Part shown: positions 36,056 to 44,263 of the stretch, piece by piece
Layout: every line of letters starts with the position of its first letter
How positions within the stretch are numbered: position 1 is the stretch's first letter
Assembly: GCF_004365915.1 (NCBI RefSeq)
Contig: NZ_SODI01000001.1
Location: 558,001-622,000 of the forward strand
Length of the DNA: 64,000 bases
DNA from: Cryobacterium psychrophilum
GTDB taxonomy: Bacteria > Actinomycetota > Actinomycetes > Actinomycetales > Microbacteriaceae
Direction: 5' to 3'
Position numbers and translations under genes: made by a program
The notes under the pieces: generated by a model
Databases searched by the model: none
Told to the model about the DNA's origin: nothing
Seen by the model: only the letters and a program-made list of their open reading frames with translations

Positions 36056-37975
36056 ATGAGCGCTGGCGACATCGACTATGGCTTTACGGGATACAGCCCC
36101 GACCTCGGCGGGATGACTGAGGCAGAAATCATGGGCCGCGGGCGCATCCACGACCTGATCGACCACCAGACGGTGGTGCTGACGGAAGGACGGGTGCGCA
36201 AGACTCGTGTTCTGGAACGACTACAGGCGTGGCGCGACGAAGACGCTCTCGCGTTCAGCATCGGTGGCCGCCCATCACTCATCTCCGAACGCGCCGTTAT
36301 CACCGCTATGTTGCTGCTCGCCAAGGAAGGATCAGCTATGTTCCTCACCAACGTGCGCGATCTCTTCATGTTTCGCCTCAGCGACGCCTCCCGGGAACTC
36401 CTCGGATTGGAAAAATCCACCGAAGCCTTCGTCGGCCACGTCGGTGAAAAAAAACGCTGGTACGCCAATACCAGCCGCGCCTTCCACCGAATGACCGACC
36501 TCATGGACCCGTTCCCGCAGGAACGGCGACATTCAAAAACCTATACAGAAATCCAGGCAATCCTCCGCGCTCACGACGTGGAATTGGAAGCGAAACGCAA
36601 AGCCCGTCTCGATGAGTTCACCAAACTCTTCCTGGTAATGACCTACAACGAACAGCCTCGCAATATTCGACGTGCCTCCAAGAAGATTGACCTTTCCTTC
36701 GACCAGACCTACATCGGAACCCCGACTGTGAAGGGGTACTCCAAGAAGGACCTCGCGAAACGCGTCGCGGACGAATCCAAGGTTAAGGACATGAAGACCT
36801 TGAAACCGGGGCCCGTCGATGCCTACGCCGGCTGGCACGTCACTACAGGACCCCGCACAGACGTCGGCAAGGGCCAGACAGATTTCACCGAGCCTGGCAG
36901 GAAAGCCGATTCCGCAGAGTATCGGTGGGGTTGGGAAGTCAACATCGCCGTTCGCGTTGATTCCGAAGCTCCCGGACAGAAACGATTTCCCGCTCTCGCC
37001 GTCGCCGCGACGATGAGTCTGCCCAATGTCCGCGTCGCCGAGGAAGCAGTCTCCCTGATGCGCGCCGCCTTAGCCCTTGGTCTGGAAGCCGGGGTCGGCG
37101 ACGCAGACAAGCAATACTGGGCAAACTCACTCGCCGAACGCCTCCACGAGCCCGCCTTCAACTTAGGGTTCACGCCGTCCACGGACTACCGTACCGACCG
37201 TCTCGGGAATCAGGGCGGCGACCACGGCGCCCTTTACATCGAAGGCGGCACTTACTGTCCCGCAACGCCCGCACCCCTGCAGAACGCCACCAAGGACCTC
37301 TTAGGCGCCGTCATCGACACCGAAACATACCGAGCACGTATCGCAGGCCGAACCGCATTCAAACTTCATGTCAAGGAAAAACCTGATGCCAAAGGCCGCA
37401 CCGTGCTGCGCTGCCCCGCGCTTGGACCCAGCCCCACAGTGACCTGCCCACTGCGAGAGCTCCTCAAGACCAGGAAAGTCCTGGAAGGGGTCGACAGCGA
37501 AGATCTCCCGGACTTCGCCGACAAGATCTGCACCCAGCACTCCGTGTCCTTCGACACGGCCGACAACCGCCGCACCGCCCAGGCGTTTGACTACGGCACC
37601 AAGGAATGGGACAAGTTTCACACCCACGCCCGAAACAGCATCGAGTCCCTCAACAACCAGGTGAAAAGCGGCGGCACCGAAGATATCGAATCCGCCAGCC
37701 GCCGCCGCGTCCGCGGCTTTGGTGCCGCCCAAATCATCGTCACGATGCTGCTTACCAACTTCAACCTGCGCAAAATCGCCGCCTTCATCAGCGACAAGAT
37801 CAAAGACGACGCCAAGAAGCAGGTCAACGGTGAGCCCCCAGTCGCGCTCGTCCGCCGTCGCGATCGCGAATTCCACAACCCCTACACGGACACCTACCCA
37901 CCCGATGTAAAGCGACCCACCAAACCCAAACGCTCAGACAGCGACGAAACCGGCGGACCACCGCGAAGAACCTAA
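36056..37975 (+). CDS. DDE-transposase-like protein C, copy 2 (intact)
   Basis: 639 residues, start fixed by the ATGA overlap with gene B. The probable RNase H-like catalytic triad is Asp216 (LSFDQTY), Asp349 or Asp351 (VGDADKQYW) and Glu530 (HARNSIESLNNQVK). All three are conserved in copy 1 despite divergence. Between the second Asp and the Glu lies a large insertion with cysteines at 401 (YCPA), 453 (RCPAL), 464 (TCPL) and 492 (ICTQH), a likely zinc site, as in IS1182/IS1380-like transposases. The tail RRRVRGFGAAQ...NFNLRKI is also of that type. The N-terminal ~200 residues (GGRPSLISERAVITAMLLL) resemble their DNA-binding region. I infer that C is the strand-transfer enzyme and A and B are helpers. 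It is followed by a terminator. Confidence 0.7.
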   Translation: MSAGDIDYGFTGYSPDLGGMTEAEIMGRGRIHDLIDHQTVVLTEGRVRKTRVLERLQAWRDEDALAFSIGGRPSLISERAVITAMLLLAKEGSAMFLTNVRDLFMFRLSDASRELLGLEKSTEAFVGHVGEKKRWYANTSRAFHRMTDLMDPFPQERRHSKTYTEIQAILRAHDVELEAKRKARLDEFTKLFLVMTYNEQPRNIRRASKKIDLSFDQTYIGTPTVKGYSKKDLAKRVADESKVKDMKTLKPGPVDAYAGWHVTTGPRTDVGKGQTDFTEPGRKADSAEYRWGWEVNIAVRVDSEAPGQKRFPALAVAATMSLPNVRVAEEAVSLMRAALALGLEAGVGDADKQYWANSLAERLHEPAFNLGFTPSTDYRTDRLGNQGGDHGALYIEGGTYCPATPAPLQNATKDLLGAVIDTETYRARIAGRTAFKLHVKEKPDAKGRTVLRCPALGPSPTVTCPLRELLKTRKVLEGVDSEDLPDFADKICTQHSVSFDTADNRRTAQAFDYGTKEWDKFHTHARNSIESLNNQVKSGGTEDIESASRRRVRGFGAAQIIVTMLLTNFNLRKIAAFISDKIKDDAKKQVNGEPPVALVRRRDREFHNPYTDTYPPDVKRPTKPKRSDSDETGGPPRRT

Positions 37976-38126
37976 CCGGCCACATACGCCGCCACTACCG
38001 CCCAAGAGGGCAAGCCTCCCCGCATTGCGAACAATCCGACGCGCCCCAAAACACAAAAAACCACCGCAGACACGGTCGCGGTCGTCGAATCGCCGACACA
38101 GTCCCACGAACACACCGCTTAAACCA

Positions 38127-38165
38127 GAAATCGCTCCTGAGAATCCTCAGGAGCGATTTCTTTTT
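38127..38165 (+). terminator. Rho-independent terminator after gene C, copy 2
   Basis: A perfect 15-base stem (38127-38141 with 38146-38160), loop aatc, then TTTTTT. It shares the stem core CGCTCCTGAG with copy 1. Confidence 0.9.
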
Positions 38166-38174
38166 GTTCCGACC

Positions 38175-38239
38175 GGGCCGTTTCGTGAACAGTTCCGCGA
38201 ACGGCCCTGCGGTGGGCTGTTTACGAAAGCCAGCAGGGC
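38175..38239. repeat. Two overlapping hairpins at the right end of copy 2
   Basis: Hairpin 1 is gggccgtt (38175-38182) with aacggccc (38200-38207). Hairpin 2 is gccctgc (38204-38210) with gcagggc (38233-38239). The arms overlap by 4 bases, so the two are mutually exclusive, as in copy 1. The second loop keeps ggtgggctg. Confidence 0.55.
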
Positions 38240-38361
38240 GCCTATCCGGCAGGATCACGGATTGCATTTTCCTCCGCGGCCCACCACATTTTCCTCCAGT
38301 GTCGACGCCGTTGAAACGTTATCCGCTGGTGCTCTTCGAAAAGTAGGCCACCGTCGTTCAT

Positions 38362-38514
38362 TTATTTTGCGGTGTTCTCGGGTCGAGCGGAAGGCAAAGT
38401 GGTGATTCCACTGTCCTTGATTCGGTAGTTGGCGCCCTTGAGCGAGAGGACGTCGGCATGGTGAACGATGCGATCGATCATGGGTGCGGCCACGACCTGG
38501 TCGCCGAAGACGCG
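38362..38514 (-). pseudogene. istB 3' remnant of a different IS21-family element
   Basis: On the minus strand about 50 residues match the end of IstB: RVFGDQVVAAPMIDRIVHHA, then LKGANYRIKDSGI, ending before TAA. The sequence differs clearly from the istB at 34606, so it derives from another subgroup. It is cut directly at the stop codon of the helicase gene at 38515, marking an old insertion or deletion junction between the A-B-C element and the defence island. Confidence 0.8.
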
Positions 38515-41500
38515 CTATTCATTCACAACGATACGAAGCCGCGCTCCCACAGCTCCGGCAGAAGCCCAGACACTTTGGATTAGGTAGAGCGCCTGCAGAG
38601 CTTGCGGTGTTCCCCGCCTCGCGGAGGGCATGAATTTATTCTTGTTCAGAATCCCTGCAGTTGCGATCAAGACTTCACGTTCATAGGACGGATCACGGAG
38701 CGCATTCCACACGAGAGCTGCCGCAGTCGCCGCATCGTGCCCTGACTGAATCCGGGGCACTTCGCTGCCCTCGAGCAAAGTCCAGCGCTTCTTCCACCGA
38801 GCAGCCATCTTCTTCCGATCGAACCCTCTACCGCCAGGTCGCATCGTGCCGAGGTGTTTCTGTGCTTGAGCTGCAACATCGTGGAGACCAGATGCGCCCC
38901 TTCCCCCGCTGCCCGCTTTGACTTTGGCATGGATTGCGATCAGCTTACGATTGGTGACATCGACTACATAAAAATCAGCAGTTTCTCCCGAATCGTCGTC
39001 GCAAACCACGAGGGAATCCGCCGACACCCTCTCGCCGAAAAGGGTGCCGGCCTTGATCTCTTCGCAGATAAGTCGGAACATGCTTCCTTGCGTCCAGGTG
39101 CTGGCGACTACCGCACCGCCTTTCTCTGAGGTTACGGCGCTAAGAGCAGCCCCAGCCAGCAGTCCGTCTAGAACCACGCCGCTCCCATTGCTACTGAGCG
39201 CCATGCTGCTTCTTGGTCTAACAAACTGCGCATCGACGTACTGCATGAGTTCATCCGGCGAGTGTCGGTCGTGCACGATGAGGCGGAAAGCCTGTCTGTC
39301 AGAGATCTCAGCCGACAGTGATCCATACCGAGAAACAGGACTTGAGAACTCCGAGTCGAGCTTGCCGCTCGTAAACTCGTACCGCCGACCCGACCAAGTA
39401 AGCGAACATTCAAATTCTTCGTTGTCCGACATCCGGAACAATTTGAGGCTCGAATCAGAAACGAGATCGACACAGATATCAGTCAGATTCAGGGCCATGC
39501 CGTCTGTCCCCACGTACTCCTCCATCGTGGCGGCATCTAGGTCGAGGAGAAAATTCTGCGCCACGGGATCACCGCACGAAACGATTTCGGCGTACCTCGA
39601 AAAGATTGAGTGGTCAACATTGGTGACATGCGCAAGGAGCGCTGCCTCGATTTGTGCCAGCCAATTAAGACATTCGTCGATCGACACGCGCCCGTGTTCA
39701 CGGATGCGGCTCTTTGAAAAACCGACGTAGCGAAGCGAACCGTATTTCTCTCCATCAAGAGCCACGTTGTTCACGGTTCCAGTGATTGTGCTCGGAGATT
39801 TGAAGTAGTCGCCAAGGTCAGGCGCGAGATCCGACAATGAGACGGCAGTCTGCGTTCGCGTTCTCTCGGCCGTGGAAGAAAGGTCCGTGTTCTTGAGAGA
39901 CACGCTCGTAAACGTTCCGTTAGAGTCGGCAAATGCTGACCGGAGAACGTCTGGAGAAACCGTCCGAAAGCCGTTGCCGACGAAATCGAGACGGACAGCG
40001 GGTTGAGCGTACACGCGCGATCCCGTGACAGCAAAGAATACGAGTTTAAGGGACGAGTCGTAGAAGCTGCTCCGCGCGAGGATCGGCGACTGTTCGCTCA
40101 CATAAACGAGTTGCGCCACCCAAGCGATGGTCGGGGATTCAGGCCGCGTCCACTCGCCTACGATGGGGCTTCCAACTTTTTCGCCGTCGGTTTCTCCAAT
40201 ACTCGTATCGAGCATTTGAAGTAGAAGGCTGATCGGATCGGTGGCGGACGCCGGAAGTTCGTGCACAGTGAATGAGCGTGGGACCCGAAGCTCATTGGGA
40301 TCGATGTTCTCGATGTCCAATGGCAATCGAAATGTGCCGCTCGTGTAGAAATGGCGGCCGGACGCGAGCCCAAGAATTCCCCGAATTGAAGACACAGACG
40401 AGTCATTCTGGAAGTCGTACGAGAGAAAGGCGTCCCAAACTCTGCGGAGGTCATCGCCGCTTATTCCGAGAACTAAGGCGCGAGGGTTCTGGTGCGCGCC
40501 GCGCAAGACTCGACCTATCTGCTGAATGAGAGCTCGATCGCTTCTCGGGGATCGATATAGCGCGACGCAACGGAATTCCGCATGGTCGACGCCTTCTATC
40601 AACTTGTTCTGGTGCACCCAATATCGAGCCTCATGCGTCGCTGGAACTTTCGCGACAAGTCCCTCTGACGAATCCTCCGCTGTAAATCGTTCATGTATTC
40701 CGAGCACGGATTGTTCGGCTTGCTGGAGCAGTTGAACGACGCGCCTGATCTCCTGATGAGTCGCGCAACGAACGATGATCTTGTCAGCGTCGTTCAGATT
40801 CTCCTCGACGAACGCCGTCAGCTGCTCGACAAATGACTGAGGTGTATCCACAGAAATAGAGTGAAATTCCGGGGTGCGCAACCTCCCGGACTCTATGGCC
40901 GCCCTGGCCGGGTAGTGGAAACTGTCTCCCTCGGCGACATCAAAATACTTGACGTCGTTCCTGAATGGTGTCGCGGTGAAGAGAAGGGTGCGTTTGCCAA
41001 GTTTTCGCACGGCCTGCGCCCATGAAGGTGCAGGCTCGTAGTGGCCCTCATCAATGATGACAGTCTGCAGGCGCGCCTCAAGGCTCCGCCTGTCTTCGGC
41101 AGCCATCCCGACAAGCGCCGCCAACGTCATGATCCAGATCGTGGGCTTCACGGCAGACTGAATCTCGCCGCGGGCGGTTGAGGGATATAGGCGAACTGGC
41201 GCCAGCATGGACGACGCATCGACCCCGGCGTGACTCCAGAAACGAGCGCCGACGTCGTCGCTGAGCTGCGTAACAAGGGCGTCCCACGGACAAAGAAGCA
41301 ACACGTCGCCCGCATCACCAACCCGGTCCTGAGCGACATATGCAATGACTCCGCTCTTGCCGCTCCCCGTGGGCATTGAAACTATGAAGGTATTCCCGCG
41401 CGATTCGTCTGCGTCCAGGAAACTCTCGACGGACTCCACCGCGTCGAGCTGGAAGTCGTAAAGCGTAGATCGAACCGGAATGTCCAAACGTGACACGTTT

Positions 41501-41742
41501 CCCCCAACTGGCGCTGACGCGCACATGTCAACTATGTCGGAGATATTCGCGCACGGGCTGCTCGACGTTAGGAATTCTCTCGCCCGGTTCCGCTTAGCGA
41601 GCGAATTGGCGACTGCTTCCACGACAGCCGCCGGTGGCGCCTTGTAGGCAACAACGACATGACGAGCGAGCGTTTCCTTGTCGAGAATCTCAAGAGACTC
41701 GTGCCGGAATAACTTCGGGGTGAAGCACGTCGATGTAGCCAC
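38515..41742 (-). CDS. Large SF2 DEAD/DEAH helicase with possible C-terminal nuclease domain
   Basis: 1075 residues. Helicase core: a Q-motif-like LYDFQLDAVESVES before Walker A MPTGSGKS (123-130), motif II IIDEGHYEP (about 229-237, DEGH), motif III FTATPF (255-260), and motif VI IQQIGRVLRG near 415. The ~600 C-terminal residues are of unknown fold. A segment near 925-955 reads TADFYVVDVTNRKLIAIHAK, with acidic residues and a Lys arranged somewhat like PD-(D/E)xK nucleases, but this is weak. Size, helicase type and placement at the edge of a defence island suggest an anti-phage effector or restriction-like enzyme. It diverges from the hydrolase at 41981. The 3' end abuts an istB remnant, yet the stop looks natural (RLRIVVNE). 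Confidence 0.75.
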   Translation of the reverse strand: MATSTCFTPKLFRHESLEILDKETLARHVVVAYKAPPAAVVEAVANSLAKRNRAREFLTSSSPCANISDIVDMCASAPVGGNVSRLDIPVRSTLYDFQLDAVESVESFLDADESRGNTFIVSMPTGSGKSGVIAYVAQDRVGDAGDVLLLCPWDALVTQLSDDVGARFWSHAGVDASSMLAPVRLYPSTARGEIQSAVKPTIWIMTLAALVGMAAEDRRSLEARLQTVIIDEGHYEPAPSWAQAVRKLGKRTLLFTATPFRNDVKYFDVAEGDSFHYPARAAIESGRLRTPEFHSISVDTPQSFVEQLTAFVEENLNDADKIIVRCATHQEIRRVVQLLQQAEQSVLGIHERFTAEDSSEGLVAKVPATHEARYWVHQNKLIEGVDHAEFRCVALYRSPRSDRALIQQIGRVLRGAHQNPRALVLGISGDDLRRVWDAFLSYDFQNDSSVSSIRGILGLASGRHFYTSGTFRLPLDIENIDPNELRVPRSFTVHELPASATDPISLLLQMLDTSIGETDGEKVGSPIVGEWTRPESPTIAWVAQLVYVSEQSPILARSSFYDSSLKLVFFAVTGSRVYAQPAVRLDFVGNGFRTVSPDVLRSAFADSNGTFTSVSLKNTDLSSTAERTRTQTAVSLSDLAPDLGDYFKSPSTITGTVNNVALDGEKYGSLRYVGFSKSRIREHGRVSIDECLNWLAQIEAALLAHVTNVDHSIFSRYAEIVSCGDPVAQNFLLDLDAATMEEYVGTDGMALNLTDICVDLVSDSSLKLFRMSDNEEFECSLTWSGRRYEFTSGKLDSEFSSPVSRYGSLSAEISDRQAFRLIVHDRHSPDELMQYVDAQFVRPRSSMALSSNGSGVVLDGLLAGAALSAVTSEKGGAVVASTWTQGSMFRLICEEIKAGTLFGERVSADSLVVCDDDSGETADFYVVDVTNRKLIAIHAKVKAGSGGRGASGLHDVAAQAQKHLGTMRPGGRGFDRKKMAARWKKRWTLLEGSEVPRIQSGHDAATAAALVWNALRDPSYEREVLIATAGILNKNKFMPSARRGTPQALQALYLIQSVWASAGAVGARLRIVVNE

Positions 41743-41980
41743 TCTGGGGTCAATTAAGTCTGGTGTGACTCGTTATCGTGACGGCTCAGCCGCGGTTCAG
41801 CAGATCGCCCCATAGGTGCGTCTCAAGCTTGCGGTGCTGATGACGCTGCCAGTTAAATCGCCACTTACGTGCACGCGGGCTGTCCCGCGCAGGCGGTTCC
41901 ATGTTAAATCGCTATTCTTGACCTGAAGTCCTGGGTATTCAGCTCTGAATGCCGAAGGGCGGCGCGGACTGGGGGCTCCT

Positions 41981-43780
41981 TTGTCGAACGACCCGATTTT
42001 GCTGTTCTTGCATGGGATTGGGGACGGCGACCAGGACGACTCCTGGAAGATTAGCGCGACAGAGGCCCTGACCCGTCTGGGATACCCCGATCTGGACACA
42101 GTGCGCGTGATCGCACCCAAGTACGCGCACGCGCTCAAGGGCTGGGATGACAAAGTGCCCCTGCCGGGCGTGACGATCAAGCAGGCTTCCCGCGAGGCGG
42201 CCAAGACCAACCGCAGAGACTTCGAGCGCCGCATGGGCGCCGTTGAGTACAGGCTCGGACGTCATGATCGCGGCAATGGCCAGCCAGGTGGAGACGCTCT
42301 TATCGGTGTCGCCGTCGGACTTCCTTTCTTCAGGCAAGCTCACAACTACCTCAAGAATCCTGAGATTCGCGCGCAGGTCCTGACTCGTATCCTCACGAGG
42401 CTGCCCGAGTCAGGGAGTCTTGTGATCGTGGGCCATAGCCTCGGTTCCGTGATCGCCGCCGACCTCGTGCGTCGCTTGCCCGTTGGGCTCGATGTTGTCG
42501 GCATGGTGACTATTGGGAGCCCGTTGGCAAACGGAACCTTCGATGTTGACAAACTGAGGGAGACGCTAAAGGAACCGCCGATAAATCTGGGATGGTGGGT
42601 CAGCTTCTGGAATGCCCCCGATCTCGTGGCCGCACACCGTGGTGTGTCCTCCGTATTTCCCTGGATGGTCGATTTTCGGATTGACACGAAAAATGTGGGG
42701 ACCCAAGCTCACGCGGCGGCAGAATATCTATCCAACGAGGCGGTTGCGGCTGCCATTGGCTTCGCGCTGTTCGGGTCTAGATCGAAGGAGCTCGCCGGCA
42801 TCGACAAGGGTCTCGACATCCCCGTGGACCAAATAGAAAACATGGCTCTTGTTGCGCTGCGGTACGCGCACCTCACGAAGATGAGGATGGAAGGTGACCA
42901 ACAGGATCGTTTCGCCGGCGCACTTCGACACGTTCAAGGGACCGTCATCGAGGGCATCAGAAGACGAAACGACAGCGAGGACAGAGGAATACCATACGCG
43001 GTTGCACGCCTCGCCTTCGACCTGTCCGATCCGCAAGTGACTGTGCCCGAGCCGCTCCCGAGCAGCCACATGGCGAAGGACGAGGCCGCCGTTCTGTTGA
43101 CGATCCTCGCGGCAGAGAACGTCATCCGACCGTTCGAGATTTCGATTTCAAAGGATAAGTGGCAGGAGGCCATGAAAGATCTCACCGCCGAGATGGGTTT
43201 GGGAAGCCAGTACGGCGTCGATATATTCGCGGCCGCCAAGCGTGCGCAAGAGGCACTAAGCGGCGGAGTGAACTGGGTGAAGTGGGGTGTACTTGGTGCC
43301 GGCGCGGCCCTGATTGTTCTGGCGACCGGCGGTTTGGTCCTCGCCGCTGGAGCAGGTCTGGCCGGAGCCGCAGTGATTACCAGCGCATTGGCGGCCTTTG
43401 GGCCGGGCGGGATGATGGGGGGCCTGCTGACGGCTGGCACCCTCCTAACAGCGGGTGGCAGCGGCCTCGCACTCGGCCTGGCTAGCCCAGGAACCACCGC
43501 GGCGACTCTCGAAGCGGTTGTCGAACGCCAGCTGGCTATTGCAATTTTGCGGCAAAGTCAAGACCTCGAGCAGGATCCGGCTGGCTGGAGAGTCCTAGCC
43601 GAGACCGAGATTGAGGTCCGTCGTGAATATGAGCGGCTCGACGAGTTCTCGGACGATTCGTCACCGGCGCTTAAAGAGCTGAAGCGGAAGATTCAGACCA
43701 TCGAGCGTGCGCTCAAATATCTGAAAGACAATGGCCTCGAGCCAGGTAATACCTCCAGCATTCCCGACCACACCGGTTGA
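41981..43780 (+). CDS. Alpha/beta hydrolase with glycine-rich hydrophobic C-terminal region
   Basis: 599 residues from a TTG at 41981 preceded by GGGGG; later ATGs would cut the first strand of the fold. The N-terminal lipase-like domain has ILLFLHGIGDGDQDDSW (oxyanion-hole HGxG) and the nucleophile elbow VIVGHSLGSVIAAD near 150, and TIGSPL near 177. The catalytic His may lie in the THAAAEYL-like region near 245. Residues about 425-510 are a long hydrophobic glycine/alanine region (two or three membrane-spanning hairpins, including GPGGMMGGLLTAG). A charged coiled-coil tail follows. A hydrolase joined to a membrane-inserting segment suggests an effector acting on lipids or membranes. No partner gene is obvious. 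It diverges from the helicase gene and converges with the ATPase operon. Confidence 0.7.
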   Translation: MSNDPILLFLHGIGDGDQDDSWKISATEALTRLGYPDLDTVRVIAPKYAHALKGWDDKVPLPGVTIKQASREAAKTNRRDFERRMGAVEYRLGRHDRGNGQPGGDALIGVAVGLPFFRQAHNYLKNPEIRAQVLTRILTRLPESGSLVIVGHSLGSVIAADLVRRLPVGLDVVGMVTIGSPLANGTFDVDKLRETLKEPPINLGWWVSFWNAPDLVAAHRGVSSVFPWMVDFRIDTKNVGTQAHAAAEYLSNEAVAAAIGFALFGSRSKELAGIDKGLDIPVDQIENMALVALRYAHLTKMRMEGDQQDRFAGALRHVQGTVIEGIRRRNDSEDRGIPYAVARLAFDLSDPQVTVPEPLPSSHMAKDEAAVLLTILAAENVIRPFEISISKDKWQEAMKDLTAEMGLGSQYGVDIFAAAKRAQEALSGGVNWVKWGVLGAGAALIVLATGGLVLAAGAGLAGAAVITSALAAFGPGGMMGGLLTAGTLLTAGGSGLALGLASPGTTAATLEAVVERQLAIAILRQSQDLEQDPAGWRVLAETEIEVRREYERLDEFSDDSSPALKELKRKIQTIERALKYLKDNGLEPGNTSSIPDHTG

Positions 43781-44256
43781 CGCGCCGAGCTACAGACGCA
43801 GTTCAGCTGATTGCCGCACGCGGTGCTGCCGGCCATCTCGCGGGAAACCGAGGAGCCGCCTGATCGCCCGCATCGAACGAACAGTCGATGAGTACGGCTG
43901 GGATTCTTCAGGTCCGATAAAAGCGGATATGTCAACACCGCCGAAACCTGCCAGCCCATCGCGCCGCGCCAATGGCTTCTAACCAGCCAGTTCCTTGGCT
44001 GAAATAGTGCACAGAACCGGTTCAGAAAGGCGAGCTGGCCGTGGGCCTTGGTATGCGCCAGCCCGGCGGTGATTGCAGCGTTGTTGTACTCGGCGTTCTG
44101 GTCGTTGGTGTTCAGCGACACGGCGACACCCTCAACGAGATTTCGCAGTTGTAGCAGCATGTTTTGAGACAGCAGCCCGCGATGGTCTCCGAGCGCGTCA
44201 ATGTTGCTGCCGATCGCTTCATCGATGCCGCGAATGTGCACGGCGACAGTACTCAC
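43693..44256 (-). pseudogene. Truncated N-terminal domain of a defence protein (HEPN-like start)
   Basis: The first ~88 residues (GIDEAIGSNIDALGDHRGLL, then SQNMLLQLRNLVEGVAV) are protein-like. They resemble the N-terminal helical domain of large helicase or effector proteins that I recall from actinobacterial conflict loci. From about FCALFQ onwards the frame turns into unrelated sequence that overlaps the 3' end of the convergent hydrolase gene. The gene was therefore probably cut at about 43990. It starts 7 bases after the ATPase gene stop, so it was the last gene of that operon. Confidence 0.5.
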
Positions 44257-44263
44257 GCTGACC

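Larger units (their letters stand above)
32379..36059 (+). pseudogene. Recombinase-like protein B, copy 2, interrupted by an IS21-family element
   Basis: The gene is split into 32379-32854 and 35537-36059. Removing the IS and one 6-base target copy rejoins the frame exactly at EVAS|MHSWAAS, matching EVAALYSWAN of copy 1, and gives a 332-residue protein. It has the same two-domain design as copy 1. The catalytic half has GLAGGAGLRANEIIDLRLGD, box II SRLRATWIVAQ (RAT, not RHT), and LMALAGFSTTGSL (GF, not GH), so it too lacks the recombinase active site. The 3' part ends in an ATGA overlap with gene C. Confidence 0.85.
31311..38285 (+). mobile_element. A-B-C element, copy 2, with IS21-family insertion
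   Basis: Same three genes as at 4384-8215. A is complete here, B is split by an IS21-family element, and C is intact at 639 residues. The left border lies in a 63-base palindrome inside traA. The right border is placed after the overlapping hairpins at about 38280, where the ttttcctccgc motif matches copy 1. Without the IS the unit is about 4.3 kb. It has invaded the conjugative remnant. Confidence 0.65.
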
